Source: Psococerastis gibbosa
Lineage: Eukaryota > Arthropoda > Insecta > Psocodea > Psocidae
DNA: 64,000 nt
Assembly: GCA_963971405.1 (NCBI GenBank)
Contig: OZ020487.1
Span: 10,451,344-10,515,343, forward strand
Direction: 5' to 3'
In this document: positions 11,503-21,309 of the stretch, in pieces
Position numbering within the stretch: position 1 is the stretch's first letter
Layout: each line of letters begins with the position of its first letter
Made by a program: the position numbers and the translations under genes
Notes under the pieces: generated by a model
The model's input: the letters and a program-made list of their open reading frames with translations, nothing else
Database searches by the model: none
What the model was told of the DNA's origin: nothing

Positions 11503-11641
11503 AACTTCTTCATACCACCCTCGGTTACACAGAGAGGCTATAGAGATCCACAAGCACCCGCATAACTTCAATAGGAAAGAAGAAGGATTAAAGGTCAATA
11601 GAATTTGGTATCCAGTCTTAAAGAAGACTACAGCAAAGAAA
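11503..11641 (+). pseudogene. Penelope-type ORF C-terminal remnant
   Basis: Translation of the right arm gives SYHPRLHREAIEIHKHPHNF and NRKEEGLKVNRIWYP. The REAIEIxKHPxNFNRxxG...W pattern matches what I know of the region after the GIY-YIG domain in Penelope-like polyproteins. The mirror-image left arm encodes the same peptide on minus (about 11250-11480). Neither the reverse transcriptase nor the GIY-YIG core is present, so this is a dead fragment, not a host gene. Confidence 0.6.
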
Positions 11642-11813
11642 CTGGTGTCATCATCCGGAAATCAGGTTGAGGTAGTAGGGAGCCAATCAGGAGCGAGGAT
11701 GACTCCGCCTCCACCCCCACCACCCCGCATCTTAGTATAAATTTCAGAGCACAACCTCCTGCCCTCACAGTCGCTGCTGAGCCTCCGAGATACAATCTTA
11801 GAAGTCTACGCAG

Positions 11814-11858
11814 TTCCACTGAAGATGTCGACCGCAGATGTTGACGAAACGTTTGGAA
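11814..11858 (+). ncRNA. Hammerhead-ribozyme-like motif (copy A, right arm)
   Basis: In order: TTCCA (stem I 5' strand), CTGAAGA (core CUGANGA), one extra T, GTCGAC-CGCAGAT-GTTGAC (stem II, six pairs including one G-U), GAAA, C-G-T-T (two-base stem III, U16.1 and H17=U), TGGAA (stem I 3' strand, five pairs with TTCCA). All invariant core positions of a type I hammerhead are present. Oddities are the extra U after the core and the loopless ACGU stem III, which could pair only between two copies. Hammerheads are established in Penelope-like terminal repeats. Activity is an inference. Confidence 0.5.
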
Positions 11859-12120
11859 GTTCACTTTCACTTCGACCACGGCCCATCAGCCCGGATTCTA
11901 CTGGCTCCTCATTGATGTAGGACTTAACTAAAAACCATGACCAAATAATTTTCTCTTGATTCATTGATGGGAATCATTCCAAATGATTGGAAAACGTGAG
12001 ACTGAGAGCCAACTAATTTAATTCTCGTTCCACAGCAGCTACTAGGTATATACTAGATATATTGGCAATATCACTCTTTGAACACCTCCAAAGTATACAA
12101 ACTTTGATGATACACAATGC

Positions 12121-12156
12121 CATTGAATATATAACACTAGTGTTATATATTCAATG
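12121..12156. mobile_element. Perfect 36-bp palindromic element
   Basis: The arm CATTGAATATATAACACT is followed by its exact reverse complement, centred on CTAG. Flanks ACAATGC (12114-12120) and ACAATAC (12157-12163) look like a 7-bp target duplication with one change. A 48-bp relative with a perfect 7-bp duplication is at 52716-52763. Confidence 0.6.
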
Positions 12157-12360
12157 ACAATACATTTCGAGGGAACGAGATATTCAAGAAATAGAACGTA
12201 TGCGTAGGCTATAGATGTATCGATTTATACAGATTTAAGATAGTTCATAGACAAAATCTATTGCTTGTTATGACAGTTTATATATTTTAGGCGGTTTTTG
12301 AAGGGCATTTTAAACCTCTGGGCAGTGAAATTAAATAATTATTGCTATCACCCCACATGT

Positions 12361-12531
12361 CAGGGACGGATCCAGCACATTTGTGGGGGGGGGGGAGTTG
12401 CGGTCAAAATAGAAGAAACATAATATGTCGTATCGATTAAATAAGAGTGTAATAAAACTAACTTACAATAGACTTAATAAATTTGGGGGGGGGGGAGGAC
12501 AGCCACCCCCTCCCCTGTATCCGTCTATGCC
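12361..12531. mobile_element. G-tract MITE, probable hAT type
   Basis: Begins CAGGGACGGATCCAGCAC and ends with the complement-like CTGTATCCGTCTATGCC; internal G11 and G12 tracts. Flanks CCACATGT and CCATATGT (7 of 8) suggest an 8-bp duplication. 12540-13020 has no recognised feature. Confidence 0.55.
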
Positions 12532-13020
12532 CCATATGTTGTTTTTAAAACATTTGGAATGATTCTTCTTAAGAAAAAAAGATTGCTTGTTGCTACCCAC
12601 TCTGCTGGTCCCAATCTGATGTGCCCAGTGGCGGAGAGTGCGTGTAAGGTGAGCAATGCCGCATTACACTCAACAAATATTAAGAGCTTCGTTGAAATCT
12701 TTAGGAAGTCACGTGCAAATAAGATTGTATGAGCACGAATCATGATGTTATCAACGCAGTCTAAGAAAATTAAGGATCTCGTCTCGTTAGAATTTAAATG
12801 TTTATTTAAAAAAAAGATGGAACATGCTATATACAATGATGCGTGTTTTCTTTTTTTTAACTTAAATAAATATTTGCAAGCATTACACTCGCAATTATCC
12901 CACGCTCCGCCACTGGATGTACCCAGATTTTCACTCAGCCTAACAAATGGTATATTTTGAATTAACAATGAAAAGATGTTGTAATAAAGGATACGTAATA
13001 ATTCGACTGTACCTACTTAC

Positions 13021-13196
13021 TTGTAGATTGACGATTTAGATATTGGCTTCTAAACCAACAGCAGTCTTTGGGCAAATTCATTGCAAATGAGCCGTACACG
13101 ATAGGATTCATGCACGAATTGGAAACAGCCATAATAAAGAGAATGTCTTGGACGCGGGAGTCCACTTTTGAGGCACTGTTCCGGTCTATTATGTAC
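13021..13196 (-). CDS. GPCR exon: ECL3 and TM7 (NPIVY)
   Basis: 176 bp between acceptor gcgtttcag and donor ACAA|GTAAGT. It completes the Trp codon, then encodes [20 protein letters not shown] and TM7 with [11 protein letters not shown] (NPIVY at residues 325-329), followed by the start of the cytoplasmic tail. The W-Y-x-x-D-x-x-SA-x-x-(V/I)D pattern ahead of TM7 is characteristic of AKH/ACP-type receptors rather than corazonin receptors. It ends at phase 1, so at least one more exon encodes the remaining tail and the stop. I did not recognise it in 1-13020; it may be short, divergent or outside the window. Confidence 0.9.
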
Positions 13197-13618
13197 CTGA
13201 AACGCAAAAAACGAATGTCTATACGGACTATAATGTACCTACAAGGTAATATTTTTGAGCGGCATATGCACTGAACTAGGGTTTACTTTAAGTACAAATT
13301 GGAAATAGTCATTAAGCTTTAAACCCTAAAAATCCTAATAAACAGTGGGGTGACCGGCGTCTCTATTGTGTGGCACGCAACCATATGCCACTCCGCAGTG
13401 CGCAGTGGCGTAGATATAAAATATTTTGGGGGGGGGGGGCAAGACCAAATCGCCTCTAGTTGTCAATGTCAACTTCTTGTTTGCGGGCAGAGGCCTGAGA
13501 TGACATTCTACCAGCCACTGCAGTTATTAAAGTGATGCAGAACCCTCAATTTCTACCTACTACTCATCACACGGCCATTTTATATTGAATGTAACCCCCG
13601 CGCAACTGTTTGCATATG

Positions 13619-13999
13619 GCGGCCATTCCATTGACCGGCTAGGGCTATTTCCAAAACGGTGACGTGGTAGCAGACACTCAAGACTTAGGTAGCGTCTCCA
13701 CCGATCTCGCATTGCAGATTGCAAGTGACATTGATGGAAATGTTTGTTTTTCTTTTTATAGACATCTATTAAAATGTTTGTAATTAACCTATCCCATGAA
13801 GGCATTTTTCAATGTTAGTTTGTTTGTTTGTGATTTTATTGTATGATCATTGATCAATTTTAACTATGGCATAGAGGAAAATAAACATTTCCGTCAATTC
13901 TGCAATGCGAGGTCGGTGGAAACGCCACCTAAGTCTTGAGTGTCTGCTACCACGTCACCGTTTTGGAAATAGCCCTAGCCGGTCAATGGAATGGGCACC
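13619..13999. mobile_element. Nested foldback MITE, copy F1
   Basis: 381 bp. Outer arms: CCATTCCATTGACCGGCTAG, then GTGACGTGGTAGCAGACA, then TCAAGACT. Inner arms: TCTCCACCGATCTCGCATTG, continuing as GCAGATTGC. The loop contains TATGATCATTGATCAATTTT. The TATG flanks (13615-13618 and 14000-14003) match the tandem-unit sequence (TTGCATATGCTAC) expected for an unoccupied site. No ORF. Confidence 0.8.
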
Positions 14000-14174
14000 T
14001 ATGCTACTATTGTACTTCTTCAATGTGACGCAGAACCCTCAATTTCCACCTACTACTCACCACACGGCCATTTTATATTGAATGTCACCCCGCGCAACTA
14101 TTGTTTGCATATGCTACTATTGTACTGCTTCAATGTGATGCAGAACCCTCAATTTCCACCTACTACTCTCCACA

Positions 14175-14618
14175 TGTGTGTGGGGTGTTTTATTGTACGG
14201 CTGTGAAACCTGGACTATAGCAGATAAGGAACTAAAGAAACTCTAAGCTTTCGAAATGTGGTGTTACAGAAGGATGCTACGGATCAGCTGGAGGGACCAT
14301 GTGACAAATGAAAGAGTGCTAGACGCTATCGGGGAAGAAAGACAGTTAGTAGCCCAGATACGAATCAGGAGAGCGAAATGGATGGGGCATTTGCTAAGGC
14401 ACGAAAATCTGGTACACACTATTATCGAGGGGACAGTAGAGGGAAATAACCGAAGAGGACGGCCGAACAAGGGATTCATGGATCAAGTAAAAGAAGACGC
14501 AGGAGCAATATCATATCAAGAACTGAAGAGGAAGATCGAGGACCGAGTAAACTGGAGGACGATATGCAGGGAGTTGCTACCAACCAATCGCTAAGATTGT
14601 AACCTTAAGAAGAAGAAG
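14175..14618 (+). pseudogene. 5'-truncated LINE insertion (C-terminal domain)
   Basis: Flanked by ACTCTCCACA (14165-14174 and 14619-14628), a 10-bp target duplication, and ending in (AAG)n. Translation reads LLYGCETWTIADKELKKL, one stop, then AFEMWCYRRMLRISWRDHVT and onward to GRPNKGFMDQVKEDAG before a stop. YGCETWT...MWCYRRMLRISW is the familiar region downstream of the reverse transcriptase in several LINE families. The internal stop near 14245 and the truncation make it inactive. It lies opposite to the receptor gene, inside a unit of the 111-bp array. Confidence 0.8.
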
Positions 14619-14849
14619 ACTCTCCACACGGCCATTTTATAATATTGAATGGAACCCCCGCGCAACTATTGTTTGTATATGCTACTATTGTGCTGCTTCA
14701 GTGTGATGCAGAATCCTCAATTTCCACCTACTACTCACCACACGACCATTTTGTATTGAATGTAACCCCGGCGCAACTATTGTTTGTATATGCTACTATT
14801 GTACTGCTTCAATGTGATGCAGAACCCTCAATTTCCACCTACTACTCAC

Positions 14850-15030
14850 CACATGGCCATGACGACATAGGGTGTCCAGCACCATACGAAGGCGGCCACT
14901 ATAGTTATTGTCATGCGCAGAGTTCGCGTGCGCGCCCTCTCTATATTGGACATGTCACTTCTGCGCAGCTGCATACGACCTCTGTGCGTGTGTCGCTCGT
15001 AGTTACGGTTCTGTAGATTCCTGTTGTCCT
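14850..15030 (-). CDS. GPCR exon: ICL3 and TM6 (CWTPY)
   Basis: 181 bp, entered at phase 1 from acceptor gtttttccag and left at phase 2 (ATG TG|GTGAGT). The split codon joined to the preceding exon reads Glu. The frame is open throughout: a basic loop ([20 protein letters not shown]), then [15 protein letters not shown] and TM6 with the toggle motif CWTPY at residues 285-289. The trailing TG joins the G of the next exon to make Trp, giving the family pattern W-Y-x-x-D-R. This exon has no long isolated ORF and was found by searching for the reverse complement of the CWTPY codons. Its donor and last codons are the seed of the adjacent 111-bp intronic tandem array. Confidence 0.9.
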
Positions 15031-15089
15031 CTGGAAAAACAGAAAAATAAAAGATATGAAAATTAGAAATGTATACGCCAGTGAATCAA

Positions 15090-15650
15090 CAGTGAAGGTT
15101 TTGATGAAACAGTAGAATCCGGGCTGATGGGCCATGGTCAACCCGAAAGCGTAATTCCAAATGTTTCGCCAACAGAAGCTGTCGACATATTCGATAGCAC
15201 TACGCAGACGGAGGCTTAGTATTGACTGTATGGCCACAGGAATAAATAAATAAATAAGGACTTTTTAATGTTTCTATTACTAAGCCAACCTAGTGGAGTT
15301 AGGGCTATAAAGCCCTCTCTTACACTCAACTAGTAAGGCCCGGGACCGCCTGCTTTACATGTCCTCTGAAGCATGGCCAGAAAATGTAGCCAGTGTGGTA
15401 CTCGAACCAACAACCTTTCGGGTGAAAGTCAGAGTCCGTACCACTACGCTACATGTGCAATATTATTTATACTAGGATGAGGCACCCTTCAGGGGAGTGA
15501 AAGACACACCGGTCCGTGATTGGCTCGCTGCCAACAACTTTATTTCAGGTTGATGACGTTTTTGTTATTGTTTTGTTTGGGGGCTGGATACTGTAGTCTG
15601 TTAACCTTCTTCCTTTCTGTTGAAGTTGTGAGGGTGCTTGTGTAAATACT
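15090..15650. mobile_element. Diverged Penelope-type copy E, interrupted by a SINE
   Basis: 15105-15240 matches the arm (ACAGTAGAATCCGGGCTGAT) but is heavily mutated, and the ribozyme-like core is lost. 15470-15640 continues with the inner part (TGATTGGCTCGCTGCC, GGTTGATGACG, GGGCTGGATAC, TGAAGTTGTGAGGGTGCTTG). The SINE at 15259-15456 lies between the two. Confidence 0.55.
15259..15456 (-). mobile_element. tRNA-derived SINE family A
   Basis: Minus-strand copy with B box GGTTCGAGTACC, CCCGGGCCTTACTAGTTG and end TAGGTTGGCTTAGTAATAG followed by (ATTT)n tail sequence. It is inserted in Penelope-type copy E. Confidence 0.75.
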
Positions 15651-15659
15651 GTATATTAT

Positions 15660-16490
15660 AATGAAGGGGTTTTCGTCGAGTTCATACCAGTAATGTGAGC
15701 AACCGCATTAGCTTACATGACTGTAACTAATGTTAGAAGTTGCCATGGAGAACAGTCAAAAGGATCCCTTCCGTCCACATTTATGCTAACTGGTAAGCAC
15801 CAAACAGACTCACTTACAGACTTAATAACAAGCAGAAAGGCGAGAAGAGGGGAAATAAAAGGTAAACGACGGGGAAATGAGCTTAGAATGTTATGGATCT
15901 AGAGTTTCATTTGTTATGCAATCAAAGGCCTTTTTAAACAGAACACATAGGTTATCCCAATGGATATAAACCAAACTACCACAACATAAAAGTATAGGGT
16001 ACCACCCCGTACACACTCCACTCCCCCCCCCCCCCCCCTCCAGAGCCAGATTGTATAAGTCGCACACGGATCCTGCCTTGCGATATGGACTAAAGAAAAC
16101 GTTGTAACATGGCATTATTGTATTATATTATTATATTGTTATTTAATTTTAAATTAGGTGAGGTTCATTATCAATTTTTCATTTTAATTAGGCAGGTATT
16201 CCACTGGTTAATTTTCCCGTCAAATGTGATTAAAAAAAGTCTGCTAATAAATAAGTGAAATAAGTTAAGTATCTACATATTAGTCTCCTTAAATTAAGTT
16301 ATAATATGATAGCAGACTCTTTTTAATCACAATTGATGAAAAAATTGACCAGAATAACCGCATAAATAATATAAATAACTACGTTTATCGTCGCCTCAAT
16401 GAGTAAATTAATATTTGTACTGAGTTACGACACGATTGGTGGTCTATTATTACATACTGTACATAAATAAATAAATAAATAAAGATACAG
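15660..16490. other. Unassigned intron sequence
   Basis: AT-rich. It contains a poly-C tract at about 16022-16039 and a short family B fragment near 16410-16435 (TGAGTTACGACACGATTGG). No exon or ORF is recognised. Confidence 0.6.
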
Positions 16491-16500
16491 TATATTTCTG

Positions 16501-16902
16501 TTAAGAGGATATGCTACGTAGAAAATTGTCACCCCAAAATTAAATACTTTTCATATTTTATTATATTAACTCAGCTAAGATACTAAAAATTTGGCTCATC
16601 TAAGTTGTAGAAGACTACTTCGTGCATTATCTTTTTACTTTTCGGTTTTGTAGTTCTTTCAAAAATCCCAGAAGACGCGAAATTTTAGTCCTGTCTGGTA
16701 TTTATGAAGGTATTTATGAAGGAACTAAGGTACCAAAAATTTAATGCTTCATATTATATTGTATGGTGCATGAAGTAGTCTTCTACAACTACCATGAGCC
16801 AAATCTTTAATGACTTGCTTTGTTAATTAAATAACAAAATTAAAAGTCAATAAAAACAACAAATTTTGGGGTGCTCATCTTCTAAGTACCATGTCCTCTT
16901 AA
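16501..16902. mobile_element. Foldback element, TTAAGAGGAT ends
   Basis: Ends TTAAGAGGATATG and CATGTCCTCTTAA; inner arms CACCCCAAAAT/ATTTTGGGGTG and TTGTAGAAGACTACTTC/GAAGTAGTCTTCTACAA. It is AT-rich without an ORF. A related single arm lies near 50610-50660. Confidence 0.65.
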
Positions 16903-16909
16903 ATTATAC

Positions 16910-18530
16910 AATCATGTAATCAATAAGTAGGTAATCGACAAGAAAGTATAAAGTAAAATCGTCCAAATACCGTCAAAATCAGGTAGTTCTGTCATTGTCA
17001 TTGTGCTAGTGCCTCAGTGACAGTGTAGAGAGCTTTCTCTAAGCAATTTAGGGCATTTCTCGCCGTTCTCAGTTCAATTGGGAGTTTTCTAAGGCAGACG
17101 AAACCTTGTAGTATATAGGATCCAGTCGCTCATACTTGGCTGTGCGTGACACTGGTCTTACAAAGTCTCCCCTCTGCCTCGTGTCTCAATTTTCTTTAAA
17201 TTTCCCCCACACCTCAGGCTTTAAGATATGTAAAATTGTACTGTAGATATTATATATTCACAAGCAGCGCGTGGATGTATAGGTAGTTTGTAGGAGTATT
17301 TAAGCTGTTTCTATTAATATTCATTACTAGGATCATCTCAGTAATAGTATTGTACAGACGAGGCAGTCTAAGCAGTGCACCTGTAATTTGTAGCGGATAT
17401 AATTATAATGAAACATGGACGAGGCTGTTTGGCTACTACTACTGGGCAGTCTGGCAATTTTGAAGTGTAAAAGCAATGCTTAGTAACACAACAAAAGTAA
17501 TTTAATTATTTATGAATTTATTTACATATTGATCTTCGACAAGACTCATATTTCGGATAAAATGTCTTGATGAGGTTGCCTCCTCGAAAAAAAATTTAAT
17601 GACTGTATTAAAGTACTATCATATTGTTTCCGCTCGTACTCGGTGTACGGGGAAGGGTTGTGCTCTTGATGGAGAGAAGGAACCACACAGGTTGGATTCA
17701 AAAACTCGTCTCATATATTTTACAATTACATGGGCAGACGCCCCAATTACAGTACTGTGAGCCGATTGGTCCCCCACTCCAGTGCAACCCCAACCACCAC
17801 GTCAATGGAGAAGGCAGTGGCGGATTAAGCCCACCACATTTACTAATCTGGTTCATATTGTATGACTTTGTATGTTAGGCCAATTCCTGCTGGAAGTTGG
17901 CCTTAACAATATAATATATACTAAAATAAAATTAGAAAATCAGCTTATTTAACATAACAGTGTATTCCAGTTGGCCTAATATCAATCATATTAGGCTGTT
18001 TGCCAGGGCTAAATTATGAATTAAAGTGATTTTGACGGTAAAGTGACCAATTTTATTGGAGTTGGGTTTATTCTCCCCTGAAAATCCTGATTGCATTAAA
18101 ATATTTAATTAGTTTAGTATTTGCATAGTCATCAATGCGGTTTTGCCGGTAGCTTACCGTGTTATTATTCAAAATTTATTAATGAAATCAAAGATTTTAT
18201 TTCATCAAAGAGCACTACGGTTAATTTTAAATTTAATTACCTCTTGACTTGAGTTTTTCCCGGATGAGTGAAAGGGGAATATTTGAATTTTAAATTAATT
18301 AGAGGTCATTAACCACAAGTTAAATATTGACCATAGGATAGCGATTTTTCTGTCTATTTGGCTATATTATACAAGAGATAGACCCAATAGGAGGGGAAGT
18401 ACATTAATTAAACTTCAGAAGCGCTGGGCATAGTTGGGTACTCGCTGACAATGGCCAAATGCTGCCCCATAGTGCAGACTAGGCTTACTCGACCTGTTTT
18501 CACAAAATTAGTTTCTATGTACAGTATATA
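16910..18530. other. Unassigned intron sequence
   Basis: No exon or known element seen. A loose inverted repeat at about 18220-18325 (GGTTAATTTTAAATTTAATT and a right arm ending in TTAACC) is the only structure. Confidence 0.5.
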
Positions 18531-18545
18531 CTGTATAATTACATT

Positions 18546-18729
18546 CAAGACCGTAGCCAGGATTTTTTTCGGGGGAGGGGGGTTTCAGAAATTTCATTGG
18601 ATATTATAGTAAATAGTAGTTTTTATTTTTCCTCTGAAAATCCGATTCTGTCTTGTATCAAGCCATTTCATTTCAGGGGGGGGGGGGGGTTGAACCTCCA
18701 TGAACCCCGCCCCCTTGGCTATGGCCTAA
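18546..18729. mobile_element. G-tract hAT-type MITE
   Basis: Starts CAAGACCGTAGCCAGG, ends CCTTGGCTATGGCCTAA, with G tracts inside. The 8-bp duplication ATTACATT (18538-18545, 18730-18737) is exact. Confidence 0.7.
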
Positions 18730-19696
18730 ATTACATTCGTCTTTATGAAATCCATTCACTTCACCATGAATCACCATTAATAACTTTTCCTCGTTATTTT
18801 TCATCAACAAAGTAGGAAAAGTATATCCTTAATGTAAAGTGAATACAACTCCAAAATAGGACAACTCAAGTTACCCTATAGGACCTATAGGACTAATTAT
18901 TGCAAATCTAATTAAGGGTAACTCGAATTTAATTAAAGTGATTATTTTAACCTTTTCTTCAAAAATCAATTGAAAATTGGATGTTACATAGTACTTACGA
19001 TTTTACTTGTATTTTCTGAGGTCATTTTAAACTTCAAAATGTTCGAGGGTAGATGATAAATTCCTCTCCATTTTAAGTACTTTTCTTTCCATTTCTTCTT
19101 TCCAATAAATAGCATACTAAATTATAAAAAAGCTGTCTCAACTGTCTACATGTCATGGCATTACCCCCCTCAAGTTATTCGCTATTTAAAAAAAATTCCA
19201 AACTGAAATATTCCAGCTATGTGACCCCAAAAATGTTCCGTGATATTCAATCCAAAAAGTGTCAAAATCCTTGAAGGGAGATTCCAATCCCTATAATCTA
19301 CTCTAGGTAGCTTATACTCGGTTATACATGCTAAAACGCCAAAATATGGAATTCAACCATTCAACCAGTCTCAGGTTTTTCAACTAGGATGTTCTACTTT
19401 TCAAGCGATTAGCCAATAAACACCACCCTTTGGTCAAAGTAACAATTAAAAAAATAAATAGTTAATAATTATGATTTTTATTCTTTATTAATTGAAGACA
19501 TTTTTTTATGGACTTATGGTGTAAGTGACCCATTGAACCTTTACCTGTCAATGATCCCATAGGTTTATCGAACATGTTATTACTGTTATTATGGTATAAA
19601 GTTATTTCGAGTATTTCCGGTTTTTTGTTAAAGACCAATCGGGCTAGGTGTCTCTTGGAGATTTCTTCGCCATCATGGGTATATTGGGTAAATTAA

Positions 19697-19940
19697 CTGG
19701 GTACCTACCTATCAAGATGAACTGAAATAGGGGAACATTGTGGGACTAAAACCAATCAGTCTACGTGAGTGCCGAGTCCTGGTCACCTCCGATTTAATCG
19801 TGTGACTTTACCATGTTCCCCAAATGGTTTGGAATCCACTATAATCAGGAGGTCCACCCCGTCAGTCAACTCCCCTTTCCCCTGAGGTGAAGGAGTCGGC
19901 CCTTAGGGTACCTCAAGTTAACAAACAGACTCACTCAATC
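19697..19940 (-). repeat. Dispersed repeat family C copy
   Basis: Reverse copy: GTCACCTCCGATTTAATCGT, then TGGTTTGGAATCCACTATAA, then TCAGGAGGTCCACC, then the GAGTGAGTCTGTTTGTTAAC end. Other copies: 1901-2137, 20955-21280, 36545-36870, 37128-37445 and 51751-51905. 18740-19696 is unassigned AT-rich DNA. Confidence 0.6.
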
Positions 19941-20110
19941 AACATCAACGACAACAACAATCTAGATGAACTGAAATAAGTAGATAGGTTGCCTAATCCC
20001 TAATGTCAGATTTTGAAGCGACGGAAGTTCTATAACAAAATTGTCACTATTCACACTACTCACTAGTAGGTAGTGAGATTTCATTTCATCAGACAACAGA
20101 ACGCTCAATG

Positions 20111-20440
20111 CAAGGCCGTGGCCAGGTTTGGATTTCGGAGGGGGGGGGTTCCAAATTTTTTTTTACCTAGTTTATTAATGAATTATTGGATGATTTCTTC
20201 AAACAATGCAGGTTTACATATAAAAAATGTATTTGGGGGGGGGGGTCCGGACTCCTTGGACCACCCCCTGGGCACGGCCATGGCTCAACTGAAGGGGGGG
20301 GTCCATTTTTTTACGTAGTTTATTCATGAGTTATTGGATGATTTCTTCAAACAATACAGGTTTACATATAAAAAATGTATTTGGGGGGGGGGGTTCCGGA
20401 CTCCTTGGACCACCCCCTGGGCCCCTGGGCACAGCCATGT
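20111..20440. mobile_element. G-tract MITE with internal duplication
   Basis: Starts CAAGGCCGTGGCCAGG; two ends resembling CTGGGCACGGCCATG occur at about 20283 and 20440. A segment (TTATTGGATGATTTCTTCAAACAAT...GGTCCGGACTCCTTGGACC region) is tandemly duplicated, once at 20165-20270 and once at 20315-20430. Flanks GCTCAATG and CTCAACTG are an imperfect duplication. Confidence 0.55.
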
Positions 20441-20954
20441 CTCAACTGATTGTGTAATTGTACGTTTTTTTTGTTTCCTTAAGAAAAGGAAATAAACAGT
20501 GAAACTATTTGACAAGACTACTTAACGGTTTAAAAATTGCTGAGCACCTTTTCACCGACGATGCGAAAATTAAATTCCTTAGAGTAATTTTCTGGATGAA
20601 AACAGCGAATGAGCAAAATAAAATTGACCCGCTGTCTACTGCTTTATAATTGAATACTTGCCTCTCTCGTTTTCAGTGAAAATTTGGAATTCAATGTTCC
20701 CGCAGCAGTCGTATCTAACCCTTATCGTACAACCCTTGTTATTTGAAATAACGGGACTAAAGAATTTATTTATTCCCTGTGCCACCAAGTTTTAAAACCG
20801 ATTAAAAACTAACCCTTTGCTTACAACTTAAAATAATAATTTTTACTGCGTAGACCTATGTATTTATAAATTTAAAAACAAAAAACAAAAACAAAATATT
20901 AAGATTTTCAATTGTGTTGTTCCCAACGCCTGCTTTCAGCATTTCTGCTTTAAG

Positions 20955-21280
20955 CAACCCTGTCAGCCTGGCGGGGGGAGTGAGTCTGTTTGTTAACTTG
21001 GGGCACCCTAAGGGCAGACTCTTTCACCTCGGGGGAAGGGGAGTTGACTGAAAGGGTGGACCTCCTGATTATAGTCGATTCCGAACCACTTTGGGGAACA
21101 TGGTAAAGTCACACGATTAAATCGGAGGTGGCCAGGACTCGACACACACGTAGACTGACTGGTATATTCAGCGCATTATCATGTCCCACCATGTTCCCCT
21201 GCCAACGCTGTGCTCACTACCAAGTTTGCCGCAGTTTGAAACATGCTCTGCTATCATGGATTCAACATGTAGGCCGTTGG
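20955..21280 (+). repeat. Dispersed repeat family C copy
   Basis: Forward copy: GGGGAGTGAGTCTGTTTGTT, GGCAGACTCTTTCACCTCGG, GGTGGACCTCCTGATTATAG, CACACGATTAAATCGGAGGT, then a tail with CATGTCCCACCATGTTCCCC. No ORF or clear pol III boxes. 20450-20950 holds nothing recognised. Confidence 0.6.
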
Positions 21281-21309
21281 CAGATTTTCAATTGTGATAT
21301 AATTTGAAA

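Larger units (their letters stand above)
10953..11913. mobile_element. Penelope-like element, foldback copy A
   Basis: Two inverted arms of about 450 bp, 961 bp in all. A 12-bp target duplication (GATGTAGGACTT) lies at 10941-10952 and 11914-11925. The left end has a 32-bp extension (starting TATAACTGCAAAGGCTTTCA) absent from the right end, which stops at CCTCATT. Inverted termini, an asymmetric short extension and 11-12 bp duplications are known traits of Penelope-like elements. The arms retain a C-terminal coding remnant and a hammerhead-like motif on each side. The left arm carries a 43-bp unit three times (about 11290-11405), the right arm once. Siblings: 25109, 32300 and 55819. Confidence 0.8.
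13528..14849. repeat. 111-bp tandem array in the last receptor intron, includes the splice donor
   Basis: Five units of about 111 bp (around 13528, 13999, 14110, 14678 and 14789 to the exon), recognisable by GATGCAGAACCCTCAATTTC, CACCTACTACTCACCACA and GCGCAACTATTGTTTGCATA. Read on minus, each unit contains the end of the TM6 exon and its donor (ATGGCCxTGTG|GTGAGTAG), so the array grew from that exon-intron junction. Extra intact GTGAGT donors remain at 14060-14055 and 14738-14733; two other units have mutated GT. One unit is split by a foldback (13619-13999), another by a LINE fragment (14175-14618). Confidence 0.85.

Noticed and set aside
11019-11879. Open frames on both strands starting MVEVKVNFQTFRQHL in Penelope-type arms
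   Set aside because: They recur wherever the inverted arms occur, on both strands, and read through the ribozyme-like region; no protein family fits. They are shadows of the repeat.
12525-12968. 147-residue minus-strand frame
   Set aside because: Considered as the missing receptor tail exon. It has no acceptor at the right phase that I can defend, includes MITE sequence at its end, and shows no tail-like composition.
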